In this document: piece by piece, positions 18,426 through 26,221 of the stretch
Layout: every line of letters starts with the position of its first letter
Numbering within the stretch: position 1 is the stretch's first letter
From: Verrucomicrobiales bacterium
Lineage (GTDB): Bacteria > Verrucomicrobiota > Verrucomicrobiia > Limisphaerales > UBA1100
NCBI GenBank assembly: GCA_005809105.1
Contig: SYLI01000026.1
Coordinates: forward strand, 1 to 59,460
Length of the DNA stretch: 59,460 nucleotides
Direction: 5' to 3'
Notes under the pieces: generated by a model
The model's input: the letters and a program-made list of their open reading frames with translations, nothing else
What the model was told of the DNA's origin: nothing
The model's database searches: none
Program-made: the position numbers and the translations under genes

Positions 18426-18455
18426 GGACTATCGCCCTCCAAGCCTTGGGCGCAA
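18426..18455 (-). promoter_or_regulatory. Promoter-like pair ahead of a leaderless ATG start (protease gene)
   Basis: On the minus strand TTGCGC (18450-18455), 18-nt spacer, TAGTCC (18426-18431), then 6 nt to ATG 18419. It lies in the same 122-nt gap as the oppositely directed promoter at 18506-18534. Confidence 0.5.
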
Positions 18456-18505
18456 GTCCATTTCCCAAAACCAGACTCGCTTGCCCGGCCGATGGTTTCA
18501 AATTC

Positions 18506-18534
18506 TTGCGGGGGCGCAGGGCGAAGGTTAGATT
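18506..18534 (+). promoter_or_regulatory. Promoter-like pair ahead of a leaderless ATG start (PSCyt gene)
   Basis: TTGCGG (18506-18511), 17-nt spacer, TAGATT (18529-18534), then 7 nt to ATG 18542. No Shine-Dalgarno fits between. Confidence 0.5.
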
Positions 18535-18541
18535 CCGCGCC

Positions 18542-21487
18542 ATGCAATGGAGCGCACATGGGGTCGTGGCCGCGATGGTGTGGGGATTGGCGCATCCGCT
18601 GGGAGCCGCCGTGTCGCTGGAGCGGCAGGCGCAGGCCATTTTGGCCGCGCATTGCTACCAGTGCCACGGGCCTGACGAGTCTTCGCGCAAGGCCAAGTTG
18701 CGGCTGGACACTCGCGAGGGCGCGCTGGCCTCGGGCAAGATCCTCATTGCGCGGGCACCCCAATCGAGCGAGCTCTTCCGCCGCATCACCCACGCCGACG
18801 CCGCCCAACGGATGCCGCCCGCCAAGGCAGGCAAACCGCTCTCAGGACAGCAAATCGAGGTGCTGCGCCAGTGGATTGCCGCGGGTGCGTTGTGGGAGGA
18901 TTCCTGGGCCACGCGCCCCCTGCGTCGCCCGCCGCTGCCAACGCTGCCCGAGTCGGAGGCTCGGTGGGCCGCCCATCCCATCGACCGGTTTGTCCGCGCC
19001 GCCCAACTCGCGGTGTCGTTGCCGGCCTCGCCCGAAGCCGACCGGCGGACGCTGCTGCGCAGGCTTTGCTATGACCTCACGGGGCTGCCCCCCACTCCAG
19101 AGCAGGCGGATGCATTCATCCTGAACGCCGACCCAACGGCGTACGAGAAACTCACCCAGACTCTGCTCGCCTCGCCGCGATATGGCGAGCGGTGGGCGCG
19201 GCATTGGCTGGACGTGGTGCACTACGCCGAGTCACACGGATACGACAAGGACAAGCTGCGGCCCAATGCCTGGCCGTACCGGGACTACGTCATCCGCGCG
19301 TTCAACGAGGACAAGCCCTGGGCGCGGTTCGTGCAGGAGCAGGTGGCGGGCGACGTGCTTTTTCCGGGAACGCGTGACGGGATGGAGGCACTGGGATTCC
19401 TCTCCGCCGGCCCGTGGGATTTCATTGGCCACGCCGAACTGCCCGAGACCAAGATCGACGGCAAGATTGCCCGCCACATGGATCGCGACGACATGGTGTG
19501 CAACACCCTGGTGAGTTTTAACAGCATCACGATCGGCTGCGCCCAGTGCCACGATCATAAGTTTGACCCCGTCACCCAGGAGGATTACTACAGCCTTCAG
19601 GCCGTCTTCGCGGCGATTGACCGCACCGACAAGCGGTACGACGCCGACGGGGCTGTGGCAGCGCAGCGCGCCCGGATTGAGGCGCGGCTTGGGGCGCTGG
19701 ATCGGCGCCGGCAACAACTCGAGTCGGCGTTGGCGCAGCGGGGCGGCAAAGAACTGGCCGACCTTGACGCGCGCATCGCCGCCCAGAAAAAACCCGGCGC
19801 GCCCATCCCGCCGCAGCACGGCTACCACAGCGCCATCGAGGCGTCGCCCGACAAGCCCAAGTGGGTGCAGGTGGACTTGGGCCGCACCGCCGAGGTGGAT
19901 CGCGTAGTGCTGCTGGGATGCCATGACGACTTCAACGGCATTGGCGCGGGCTTCGGCTTTCCCGTGAGGTTCAGAATTGAAGGCGGCGACGACGCCGACT
20001 TTAAGTCCGGCAACCTGTTGCTGGCCGACCACACCGGCGCGGACTTCCCCAATCCGGGCACCCGGGCGGTCGTGTTTGCCACGAGTGGAAAAAAGTGCCG
20101 CTACATCCGCGTCACCGCCACACGGCTGGCGCCGCGGCAGAACGATTTTATCCTGGCCCTTTCCGAATTGCAGGCGTTCGACGCCAAAGGCGGCAACCTC
20201 GCGCGCAAGGGGGGCGTGCGCGCACTCGATTCCATCGAGGCGCCCATTCGCTGGTCGAGGCAGAACCTGACTGACGGCATCTTTCCCGGCGACGCCAGCG
20301 ATCCGGCCGCCCTGGCTTCTCTGGAAAAGCAACGCCGCGAACTGCTGGATCGGGTGGCCGATCCGGCCACGCGCGCCGAGGCCGACGCGTTGCCGCGCGA
20401 ACGATCCGGGCTTTCGGCCGCGCTGGAGAAGCTGCCCGCGCCCCAGTGGGTGTACGCCGGCGCCGTGCACCAGGGCTCCGGATCCTTCGCCGGCACCGGC
20501 TCCCTCGGCGGTGCGCCGCGTGCCATCCACCTGTTGCACCGCGGGGACGTCAGACAGCCTCGCGCGGAGGTGGCGCCCGGCGCACTCTCAGCCCTGACGC
20601 ACGCCCCATCACGCTTCGCCCTGCCGGCGGGCCATGCCGAAGGTGCGCGCCGTGCGGCGCTCGCGCAATGGCTGGCGCATCCTGACAATCCGCTCACCTG
20701 GCGGAGCATCGCCAACCGCGTGTGGCAGCACCATTTCGGGCGCGGACTGGTGGAAACCCCGAATGACTTCGGGCGCATGGGCGCGGCGCCGACGCACCCG
20801 GAGCTCCTGGACTGGTTGGCGGTGGAGCTTCGGGATGGCGGCGGATCTCTTAAACACCTGCACCGGCTCATCGTGACGAGCGCCACGTACCGGCAGGCGT
20901 CGGCCGTGAATGCGCGCGGCGTGGCGGTTGACGAGTCCAACCGGCTGTTGTGGCGGCAGAACCCCCGGAAGCTGGAGGCCGAGGCCTTGCGCGATGGCGT
21001 GCTTCTGGTGAGCGGCAAGCTCGATCTCAGGATGGGAGGCCCCGGCTACCGCGACTTTGTGGTGACCCACCCCGAGCACTCGCCGCATTATGAGTATCAC
21101 CTGCACGACCCGGACGATCCCGCGTCGCACCGGCGCTCGGTGTACCGCATGGTCGTGCGCTCGCAGTTGCAGCCCTTCATGACCACGCTGGACTGTGCCG
21201 ATCCCTCCATCCAAGTGGGCCGCCGTAATGAGAGCCTCTCGCCGCTGCAGGCGCTGGCACTGCTCAACAACGGACTCATGCTCACGATGTCCAGACACTT
21301 TGCTGCGAAGCAGGACGCGGGAGAGGGCGACTTGCCCGCCAAGGTGGATCGCGCCTTTCGCGAGGCGCTGGCGCGCGCACCCACGCCCAAGGAGCACGAC
21401 GCGCTCGTGGACTTGGGCCGGAGGCACGGGCTGGCCAATGTCTGCCGCGTTCTCTTTAACCTTAATGAATTCGCGTTTGTAGACTGA
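18542..21487 (+). CDS. Secreted PSCyt1 / DUF1549 / F5-8C-like / DUF1553 protein
   Basis: A 981-residue exported protein of the planctomycete cytochrome family. A signal peptide (about 1-23) is followed by a cytochrome-like domain with heme motif CYQCH (Cys38, Cys41, His42) and the family signature RRITHADAAQRMPP. DUF1549 (about 130-340) contains [19 protein letters not shown] discoidin-like beta-sandwich (about 430-560) has WVQVDLGRTAEVDRVVLLG. DUF1553 (about 690-960) has NRVWQHHFGRGLVETPNDFG. Such proteins are usually paired with DUF1501 partners and are linked by inference to polysaccharide or organic sulfate breakdown. ATG 18542 is chosen because it opens the signal peptide. The partner DUF1501 gene lies about 1.4 kb downstream. 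Confidence 0.93.
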   Translation: MQWSAHGVVAAMVWGLAHPLGAAVSLERQAQAILAAHCYQCHGPDESSRKAKLRLDTREGALASGKILIARAPQSSELFRRITHADAAQRMPPAKAGKPLSGQQIEVLRQWIAAGALWEDSWATRPLRRPPLPTLPESEARWAAHPIDRFVRAAQLAVSLPASPEADRRTLLRRLCYDLTGLPPTPEQADAFILNADPTAYEKLTQTLLASPRYGERWARHWLDVVHYAESHGYDKDKLRPNAWPYRDYVIRAFNEDKPWARFVQEQVAGDVLFPGTRDGMEALGFLSAGPWDFIGHAELPETKIDGKIARHMDRDDMVCNTLVSFNSITIGCAQCHDHKFDPVTQEDYYSLQAVFAAIDRTDKRYDADGAVAAQRARIEARLGALDRRRQQLESALAQRGGKELADLDARIAAQKKPGAPIPPQHGYHSAIEASPDKPKWVQVDLGRTAEVDRVVLLGCHDDFNGIGAGFGFPVRFRIEGGDDADFKSGNLLLADHTGADFPNPGTRAVVFATSGKKCRYIRVTATRLAPRQNDFILALSELQAFDAKGGNLARKGGVRALDSIEAPIRWSRQNLTDGIFPGDASDPAALASLEKQRRELLDRVADPATRAEADALPRERSGLSAALEKLPAPQWVYAGAVHQGSGSFAGTGSLGGAPRAIHLLHRGDVRQPRAEVAPGALSALTHAPSRFALPAGHAEGARRAALAQWLAHPDNPLTWRSIANRVWQHHFGRGLVETPNDFGRMGAAPTHPELLDWLAVELRDGGGSLKHLHRLIVTSATYRQASAVNARGVAVDESNRLLWRQNPRKLEAEALRDGVLLVSGKLDLRMGGPGYRDFVVTHPEHSPHYEYHLHDPDDPASHRRSVYRMVVRSQLQPFMTTLDCADPSIQVGRRNESLSPLQALALLNNGLMLTMSRHFAAKQDAGEGDLPAKVDRAFREALARAPTPKEHDALVDLGRRHGLANVCRVLFNLNEFAFVD

Positions 21488-21534
21488 CCCTCCCACCCTT
21501 CGATGCCCGATGCTGCTGCATCGAACCCGGTACG

Positions 21535-21986
21535 ATGAATGAGCTCTTCCACGGATATTACGCCACGCGCATCTATCTGCCCTTCTCCGATCTCTCGCGA
21601 CGTTGGCGCAGGTTCATGGAGCGCCTTCGGGGGAAACCCAGCCGGTTCACCCAGACCACGCATCTGCCCGGAACCTCGTGGAGGCGCTGCACCCAGGTGC
21701 GCTCCATCCGCATCTGGGAGCCTGAGAAGAAGAATGGGAACGTGCGGCCCAGTGAACTGGGCGTGCTCTCTGCCTTGGCCGCCGAATGTGGCGTCGAGAC
21801 GAATCTCTACGCGCTCTCCGACACCCGGCCGCACTGCAGATGGTCTGCAAGGGTGGCGTTGTGGTCTGGCACGATTACGGAATCTGGGAGGGAGTGACGA
21901 AGGCACTAGAGGAAATGGAGCAGAGGGAAAGATTGGGCCTGACACACATTCGCGGCACTAGTCTTGTGTATTGGAAACGAGGATGA
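21535..21986 (+). pseudogene. Remnant of a class I SAM methyltransferase, core deleted
   Basis: This stretch between the PSCyt gene and the esterase holds two out-of-phase pieces of one protein. The first, from ATG 21535, reads through RSIRIWEPEKKNGNVRPSEL and LGVLSALAAECGVETNLY, typical of the region just before the SAM-binding loop. After about 21815 the match moves to another frame, which reads MVCKGGVVVWHDYG, WEGVTKALEEME and HIRGTSLVYWKRG, typical of the C-terminal end of the same family. The roughly 100 residues between, including the SAM-binding glycine loop, are missing. The TGA at 21984 overlaps the start of the next gene. Family assignment is from memory of conserved motifs. Confidence 0.65.
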
Positions 21987-22915
21987 GAATTTCAGTTGTG
22001 ATCGTCCCGGCCGTTGCTTGCGCGCTCCTCGTACTGACCCAGCTCCTCTCACAGGGCGCAACCCCAATCTCAAGGCCGAAGGCCTTGCCGGATCTCAAGT
22101 CCATGCCCGCTGATTTGCGAGTGCCTGTGATGGAAGCGGGCGCGCCAGCAGCAGGCAAGCGAGTGAAACAAACGACTCCCGGCTGGCAGGCGTCGCAAGT
22201 CCACCACTCGCTCTATCTTCCGCCGGACTGGAAGAGCGGCGGCAAGTATCCGATGCTGGTCGAGTATCCCGGCAATGGCGGCTACACGAACCACTTTGGC
22301 GATGTTTGCAACGGCACTGTGGAAGGGTGCAATCTTGGCTATGGGATCTGTGGCGGACGCGATTACCTCTGGGTCTGCCTGCCGTTCATTGAGGATGCTC
22401 CCACGGGCAAGCGCAACGCCCGCAACTGGTGGGGCGATGCGGACAAGACAGCCGACTATTGTGTCGCCACGGTGCAGTGGCTGGCGAAGGAATTTGGTGC
22501 GGACACCAAAGCGCTTGTCCTGTGCGGCTTTTCGCGCGGTGCCATTGCCTGCAATTATGTGGGCCTGCGCCAGGATGCCATCGCGCCGCTCTGGCGGGCC
22601 TTCATCTGCCACAGCCATTACGACGGCGTGAATACGAAATGGCCGTACGCGGACGCCGACCGCACTGCCGCCCTGGCCCGGCTCAATCGCCTCGCAAACC
22701 GGCCTCAGTTCATCAGCCACGAAGGATCCACCGAAGCCACCCGCGCCTATCTGAACCAGACCGGCGTTCGTGCGCCCTTCACATTCGCCGACATCCCATT
22801 TCGTAATCACTCCGATGAGTGGGTGCTGCGTGACTGTGAGCCAAGGCGCCAAGTGCGCACGTGGCTGGGTTCGCTTGGCTTGCCTGCGCCGCCCACCAAG
22901 GAACCCCAGCTATGA
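21983..22915 (+). CDS. Secreted alpha/beta hydrolase (esterase-like)
   Basis: A 310-residue exported protein. A signal peptide (MRISVVIVPAVACALLVLTQ) is followed by an alpha/beta-hydrolase fold: YPMLVEYPGNGG on the oxyanion-hole strand and the nucleophile elbow GFSRG at 182-186 with Ser184. A candidate catalytic His occurs late, in FRNHSDEWVLRD. The substrate is not evident; carbohydrate esterase activity would suit the PSCyt/DUF1501 neighbours. ATG 21983 is chosen over the upstream in-frame ATG 21971 because it opens the signal peptide and forms ATGA with the end of the methyltransferase remnant. Its own stop overlaps the DUF1501 start as ATGA, so the two are coupled. Confidence 0.82.
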   Translation: MRISVVIVPAVACALLVLTQLLSQGATPISRPKALPDLKSMPADLRVPVMEAGAPAAGKRVKQTTPGWQASQVHHSLYLPPDWKSGGKYPMLVEYPGNGGYTNHFGDVCNGTVEGCNLGYGICGGRDYLWVCLPFIEDAPTGKRNARNWWGDADKTADYCVATVQWLAKEFGADTKALVLCGFSRGAIACNYVGLRQDAIAPLWRAFICHSHYDGVNTKWPYADADRTAALARLNRLANRPQFISHEGSTEATRAYLNQTGVRAPFTFADIPFRNHSDEWVLRDCEPRRQVRTWLGSLGLPAPPTKEPQL

Positions 22916-24423
22916 GTGCCAGTCTCTCACCTTTCCACCGGCAACCAACCCCTTCACTGCCCACGAGTCGCCGTGAATTCCTCTGGCAGAGCGGCGGTGG
23001 TCTGGGTGGCATTGCGCTGGCGCAGATGCTGGCTGCGGACACGGCAAAGAACCCCGCGCCATCGCGGACTGCGGGTCTCCCCACTCCTCATTTTCCAGCG
23101 AAGGCCAAGCGTGTTGTACAGCTCTTCATGGCGGGTGCGGCGAGCCATGTCGATTTGTTTGACTTCAAGCCCGAGCTGGTCCGGCGTCACGGCGAACCCA
23201 GCGACTTTGGCGAGCCGGTCGAGGCGTTTCAAAACGGCCTCGGCCCCTGGCTGCGGCCAGTCTGGCCGTTCCGGCCCCATGGCCAATGCGGGAAAATGTT
23301 GAGCGAACCGGTGGCCGATCTGGGCCGCGTGGCCGATGAACTGGCGTTCATCCACAACCTCACCGGCAAGACCGGCGTGCATTCGCAGGCGACGCTCCTG
23401 CAGGCGACGGGCTTTAATCTGCCGGGCTTTCCTGGCATGGGCTGTTGGGTGAGCTACGGATTGGGCAGCGAAAACGAAAACCTGCCGACGTTCGTCGTGC
23501 TGCCGGACCATCGGGGATTCGCGTCGAACGGCTCGAAAAACTGGGACGCCGCATTCCTGCCCTCGCACCACTCGGGCACCGTGATTCATCCAGGCACGGA
23601 GGCCCCCATCGCGGATTTGTTCGCGCACAGGAAGGGCGACTTCATCACACGCGCGGGCGAGCAGGCGGCGCATGAGACGCTGGCCGGGTTGAATGGCGTG
23701 CACGCCGCCGGGCGCGCCGGCGACCCGCGCTTGGAGGGGCGCATCCGCAGCTACGAGCTGGCGGCGCGCATGCAGCTCGCCGCGCCCGAGGCGCTCGACA
23801 TCTCGAAGGAATCCGACGGCATGCTGGCCCTCTACGGCGTGAAGCGCAACCCGCCGGCGTGGCCCAAGGAAATCAATGCGGACGAGGAACGCGATTATTT
23901 TGGGCGCAAGTGCCTCGTCGCCCGGCGGCTTCTGGAGCGCGGCGTGCGATTCGTGCAGATCTGGAGCGGCAACGACAATGGCTTTCCGAGGCGCAACTGG
24001 GATTCTCACGAGGATATTGAGCGCGACCACGGGCCGCTGGCGATGGGCTTTGCACGCGGCGCCTCCGCGCTCATCCTCGACCTCAAGCAACGCGGCCTGC
24101 TCGATGACACGATCATCCTCTGGACCACTGAGTTTGGCCGCATGCCCAGCTCGCAGGGCGGCAGGGGGCGCGACCACAATCCCTTCTGCTTCACCAACTG
24201 GCTCTGCGGCGGCGGCATCAAGCCGGGCATCACCCACGGCGAGAGCGACCCCTGGGGCTACAAGCCCGCCGACCGCAACCACCCCACGACCGTGTACGAC
24301 ATTCACGCCACCGTGCTTCACCTGCTGGGCTTGGACCACAAGCGGCTCACCGTCCGGAACAACGGCATCGACCGGCGCCTGACGGACGTGCATGGCGAGG
24401 TGATTGCGGGCCTGCTCTCCTGA
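22912..24423 (+). CDS. Tat-exported DUF1501 protein
   Basis: A 503-residue protein of the DUF1501 family, related to the alkaline phosphatase/sulfatase fold. The N-terminus has a twin-arginine signal (TSRREFLWQSGGG, then a hydrophobic run), so it is exported folded. Family landmarks are visible: LFMAGAASHVDLFDFKPEL, FNLPGFPGMGCWVSYGLGSE, LLERGVRFVQIWSG, TEFGRMPSSQGGRGRDHNP and the closing RRLTDVHGEVIAGLL. It overlaps the esterase gene as ATGA and belongs with the PSCyt protein at 18542. Enzymatic activity of the family is not established. The next gene is convergent. Confidence 0.92.
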   Translation: MSASLSPFHRQPTPSLPTSRREFLWQSGGGLGGIALAQMLAADTAKNPAPSRTAGLPTPHFPAKAKRVVQLFMAGAASHVDLFDFKPELVRRHGEPSDFGEPVEAFQNGLGPWLRPVWPFRPHGQCGKMLSEPVADLGRVADELAFIHNLTGKTGVHSQATLLQATGFNLPGFPGMGCWVSYGLGSENENLPTFVVLPDHRGFASNGSKNWDAAFLPSHHSGTVIHPGTEAPIADLFAHRKGDFITRAGEQAAHETLAGLNGVHAAGRAGDPRLEGRIRSYELAARMQLAAPEALDISKESDGMLALYGVKRNPPAWPKEINADEERDYFGRKCLVARRLLERGVRFVQIWSGNDNGFPRRNWDSHEDIERDHGPLAMGFARGASALILDLKQRGLLDDTIILWTTEFGRMPSSQGGRGRDHNPFCFTNWLCGGGIKPGITHGESDPWGYKPADRNHPTTVYDIHATVLHLLGLDHKRLTVRNNGIDRRLTDVHGEVIAGLLS

Positions 24424-24442
24424 CGAGCGCGCGGACTCGTCA
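24421..24442. terminator. Stem-loop built from two convergent stop codons
   Basis: TGACGAG (24421-24427) and CTCGTCA (24436-24442) form a 7-bp stem with an 8-nt loop. The arms contain the stop codons of both converging genes. There is no T-run. Confidence 0.35.
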
Positions 24443-26221
24443 GTACACGTCGCGCTGGTATCTCCTGGCCTTTTTTAGGGCCGCCACATATCCGGCGGAT
24501 TGCTCCGGCGACATGCCGCCGGCGGTGCCGACCAGTTCGTGCAGTGCCGCGTCCACATCCTTGGCCATGCGGCTTGCGTCGCCGCAAACGTAGAAGGCGG
24601 CCCCCTCCTCAAGCCACTCAAAGATCTCCCGCGCATATTCCCGCATCCGGTCCTGCACGTACACCTTCGCCGCCTGATCCCGGCTGAAGGCAACGTCCAT
24701 CCTCGAGAGCACGCCTTCGCGCTGCATCGCCTCGAGTTCCTCGCGGAATAGAAAGTCCGTTGCCGCGCGTTGGTCGCCGAAGAAGAGCCAGTTGGCCCCC
24801 CCCGCCCCGACAGTGCGGCGCTCCTCAAGAAAGGCACGGAAGGGCGCGATGCCTGTGCCCGGCCCGACCATGATGATCGGCGTGTCGGGGTCGGGCGGCA
24901 GCCGGAAATTCTTGTTCTGATGCACAAACACCGGCACGGCGGCGCGGTCAGGCACGCGGTCGGAAAGGTAGGTTGAGCACACCCCCTGGCGCGGACGGCC
25001 CAGTGATTCGTAGCGAACCACCCCCACGCACAGGTGAACCTCGCCGGGATGCGCCTTGAGGCTGGACGCGATGGAATAGAGGCGCGGCTGGAGTTTTCTT
25101 AAAAGCGCTACGAAAGGGCGCGGCGCGAAGCTCACGCTTGGATGTGACCCGAGGAGGTCCACAATCTCGCGGCCGTGCAGGTACTTTGCCAGCTCACCGT
25201 TGGTGCCCGGCGCAAGGAGCCCTTGCAACGCCTTGTCGCCGGACTGGTCCGCCACGGACTGCAGCAGAGCCTGCGGGATGCGTGTGAGTTCGTAATCGCG
25301 CACCAGTGCTTCGCGCAATGTCGTCTCCGCGCCGTCCCGTCCGGGAACCGGCTCGTCGCCCGAACAGTGCAGTGCGGTGGTGACTTCATCCGCCAGTCGC
25401 GGGCAGTTTGTCGGACGCACACCCAGGGCGTCACCCGCCTCGTACGCAAGCCCGGAATCGGCGAGGCCGAAGGCCAGGTGTCGCGTGTCCTTCGCAGAGC
25501 CTTCGCCATTGAGGCGGCGGTTGAAAAGCAGCGGCGCCGGAAACGGATGGGCGCGCGAGTAGGTGCCTGTCTTGGCTGTCGGGATTGTTGTGGGAGGCGT
25601 CGTTGCGGTGAATGGGACTGCACGGGGTGCGTCAGCCGTGGCCAGTGCCGACAGCGCGCCCTCCAGCCATGCCGCGAAGGGCGTTTCAAAGTCCACGTCA
25701 CAATCGGCACGTGGATGCACCCGCAGGCCACCCAACTTTTGAAGGCGTTCGTCAGCGCGTTTTCCGAACTCGCAAAAGCGCGGGTAGGTCGAATCGCCCA
25801 ACGCGCACACGGAAAACCGCAGCTCTGCCAATCCCGGCGCGGAGCCGCCTTTCAGGGCTTCCCAAAATGCCTTGGCGTTGTCGGGTGGGTCGCCGTCGCC
25901 AAACGTACTGGTGATCAGCAGCAGCGCACGTTCCCCCGCAAGCTGATGGAGTGCGTACTTTCCCAGATCGTGAATGGTGGGAGCGAAGGCGCGTTTGCCG
26001 GCCTCCTTGGCGATGCGCCGGGCCAAAGTCTCTGCGTTGCCGGTCTGCGACCCGAATAGAATGGTGAGCGGCACGAGCGCCGGAAGGGGGGCGTCCTGCG
26101 GCGATCCCTGCGGGGCCGCAGAGCGGGAATACAGCCCGGCAAAAAAGCCGTTCAGATAGGCACGCTGCTCACGAGTGAACGGCGCCGTGTCGGGCAGGAT
26201 GGGAATCAACGGCTCGTTCAT
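24440..26221 (-). CDS. CysJ-like FMN/FAD/NADPH flavoprotein reductase, probable NirA partner
   Basis: A diflavin reductase of 593 residues that would carry electrons from NADPH through FAD and FMN to a hemoprotein. Domains in order: an N-terminal helical tag (FTREQRAYLNGFFAG, 15-29); a flavodoxin domain opening GSQTGNAETLA with STFGDGDPPDNA and LGDSTYPRFCEFG; an FAD-binding domain with RLYSIASS; and an NADPH-binding domain with GPGTGIAPFRAFL. It ends in an aromatic Tyr that could stack on FAD, as in CysJ and P450 reductase. The start overlaps the NirA stop as ATGA. In sulfate assimilation the partner is CysI; here the neighbour is a nitrite reductase, so a nitrite role is inferred. Confidence 0.88.
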   Translation of the reverse strand: MNEPLIPILPDTAPFTREQRAYLNGFFAGLYSRSAAPQGSPQDAPLPALVPLTILFGSQTGNAETLARRIAKEAGKRAFAPTIHDLGKYALHQLAGERALLLITSTFGDGDPPDNAKAFWEALKGGSAPGLAELRFSVCALGDSTYPRFCEFGKRADERLQKLGGLRVHPRADCDVDFETPFAAWLEGALSALATADAPRAVPFTATTPPTTIPTAKTGTYSRAHPFPAPLLFNRRLNGEGSAKDTRHLAFGLADSGLAYEAGDALGVRPTNCPRLADEVTTALHCSGDEPVPGRDGAETTLREALVRDYELTRIPQALLQSVADQSGDKALQGLLAPGTNGELAKYLHGREIVDLLGSHPSVSFAPRPFVALLRKLQPRLYSIASSLKAHPGEVHLCVGVVRYESLGRPRQGVCSTYLSDRVPDRAAVPVFVHQNKNFRLPPDPDTPIIMVGPGTGIAPFRAFLEERRTVGAGGANWLFFGDQRAATDFLFREELEAMQREGVLSRMDVAFSRDQAAKVYVQDRMREYAREIFEWLEEGAAFYVCGDASRMAKDVDAALHELVGTAGGMSPEQSAGYVAALKKARRYQRDVY

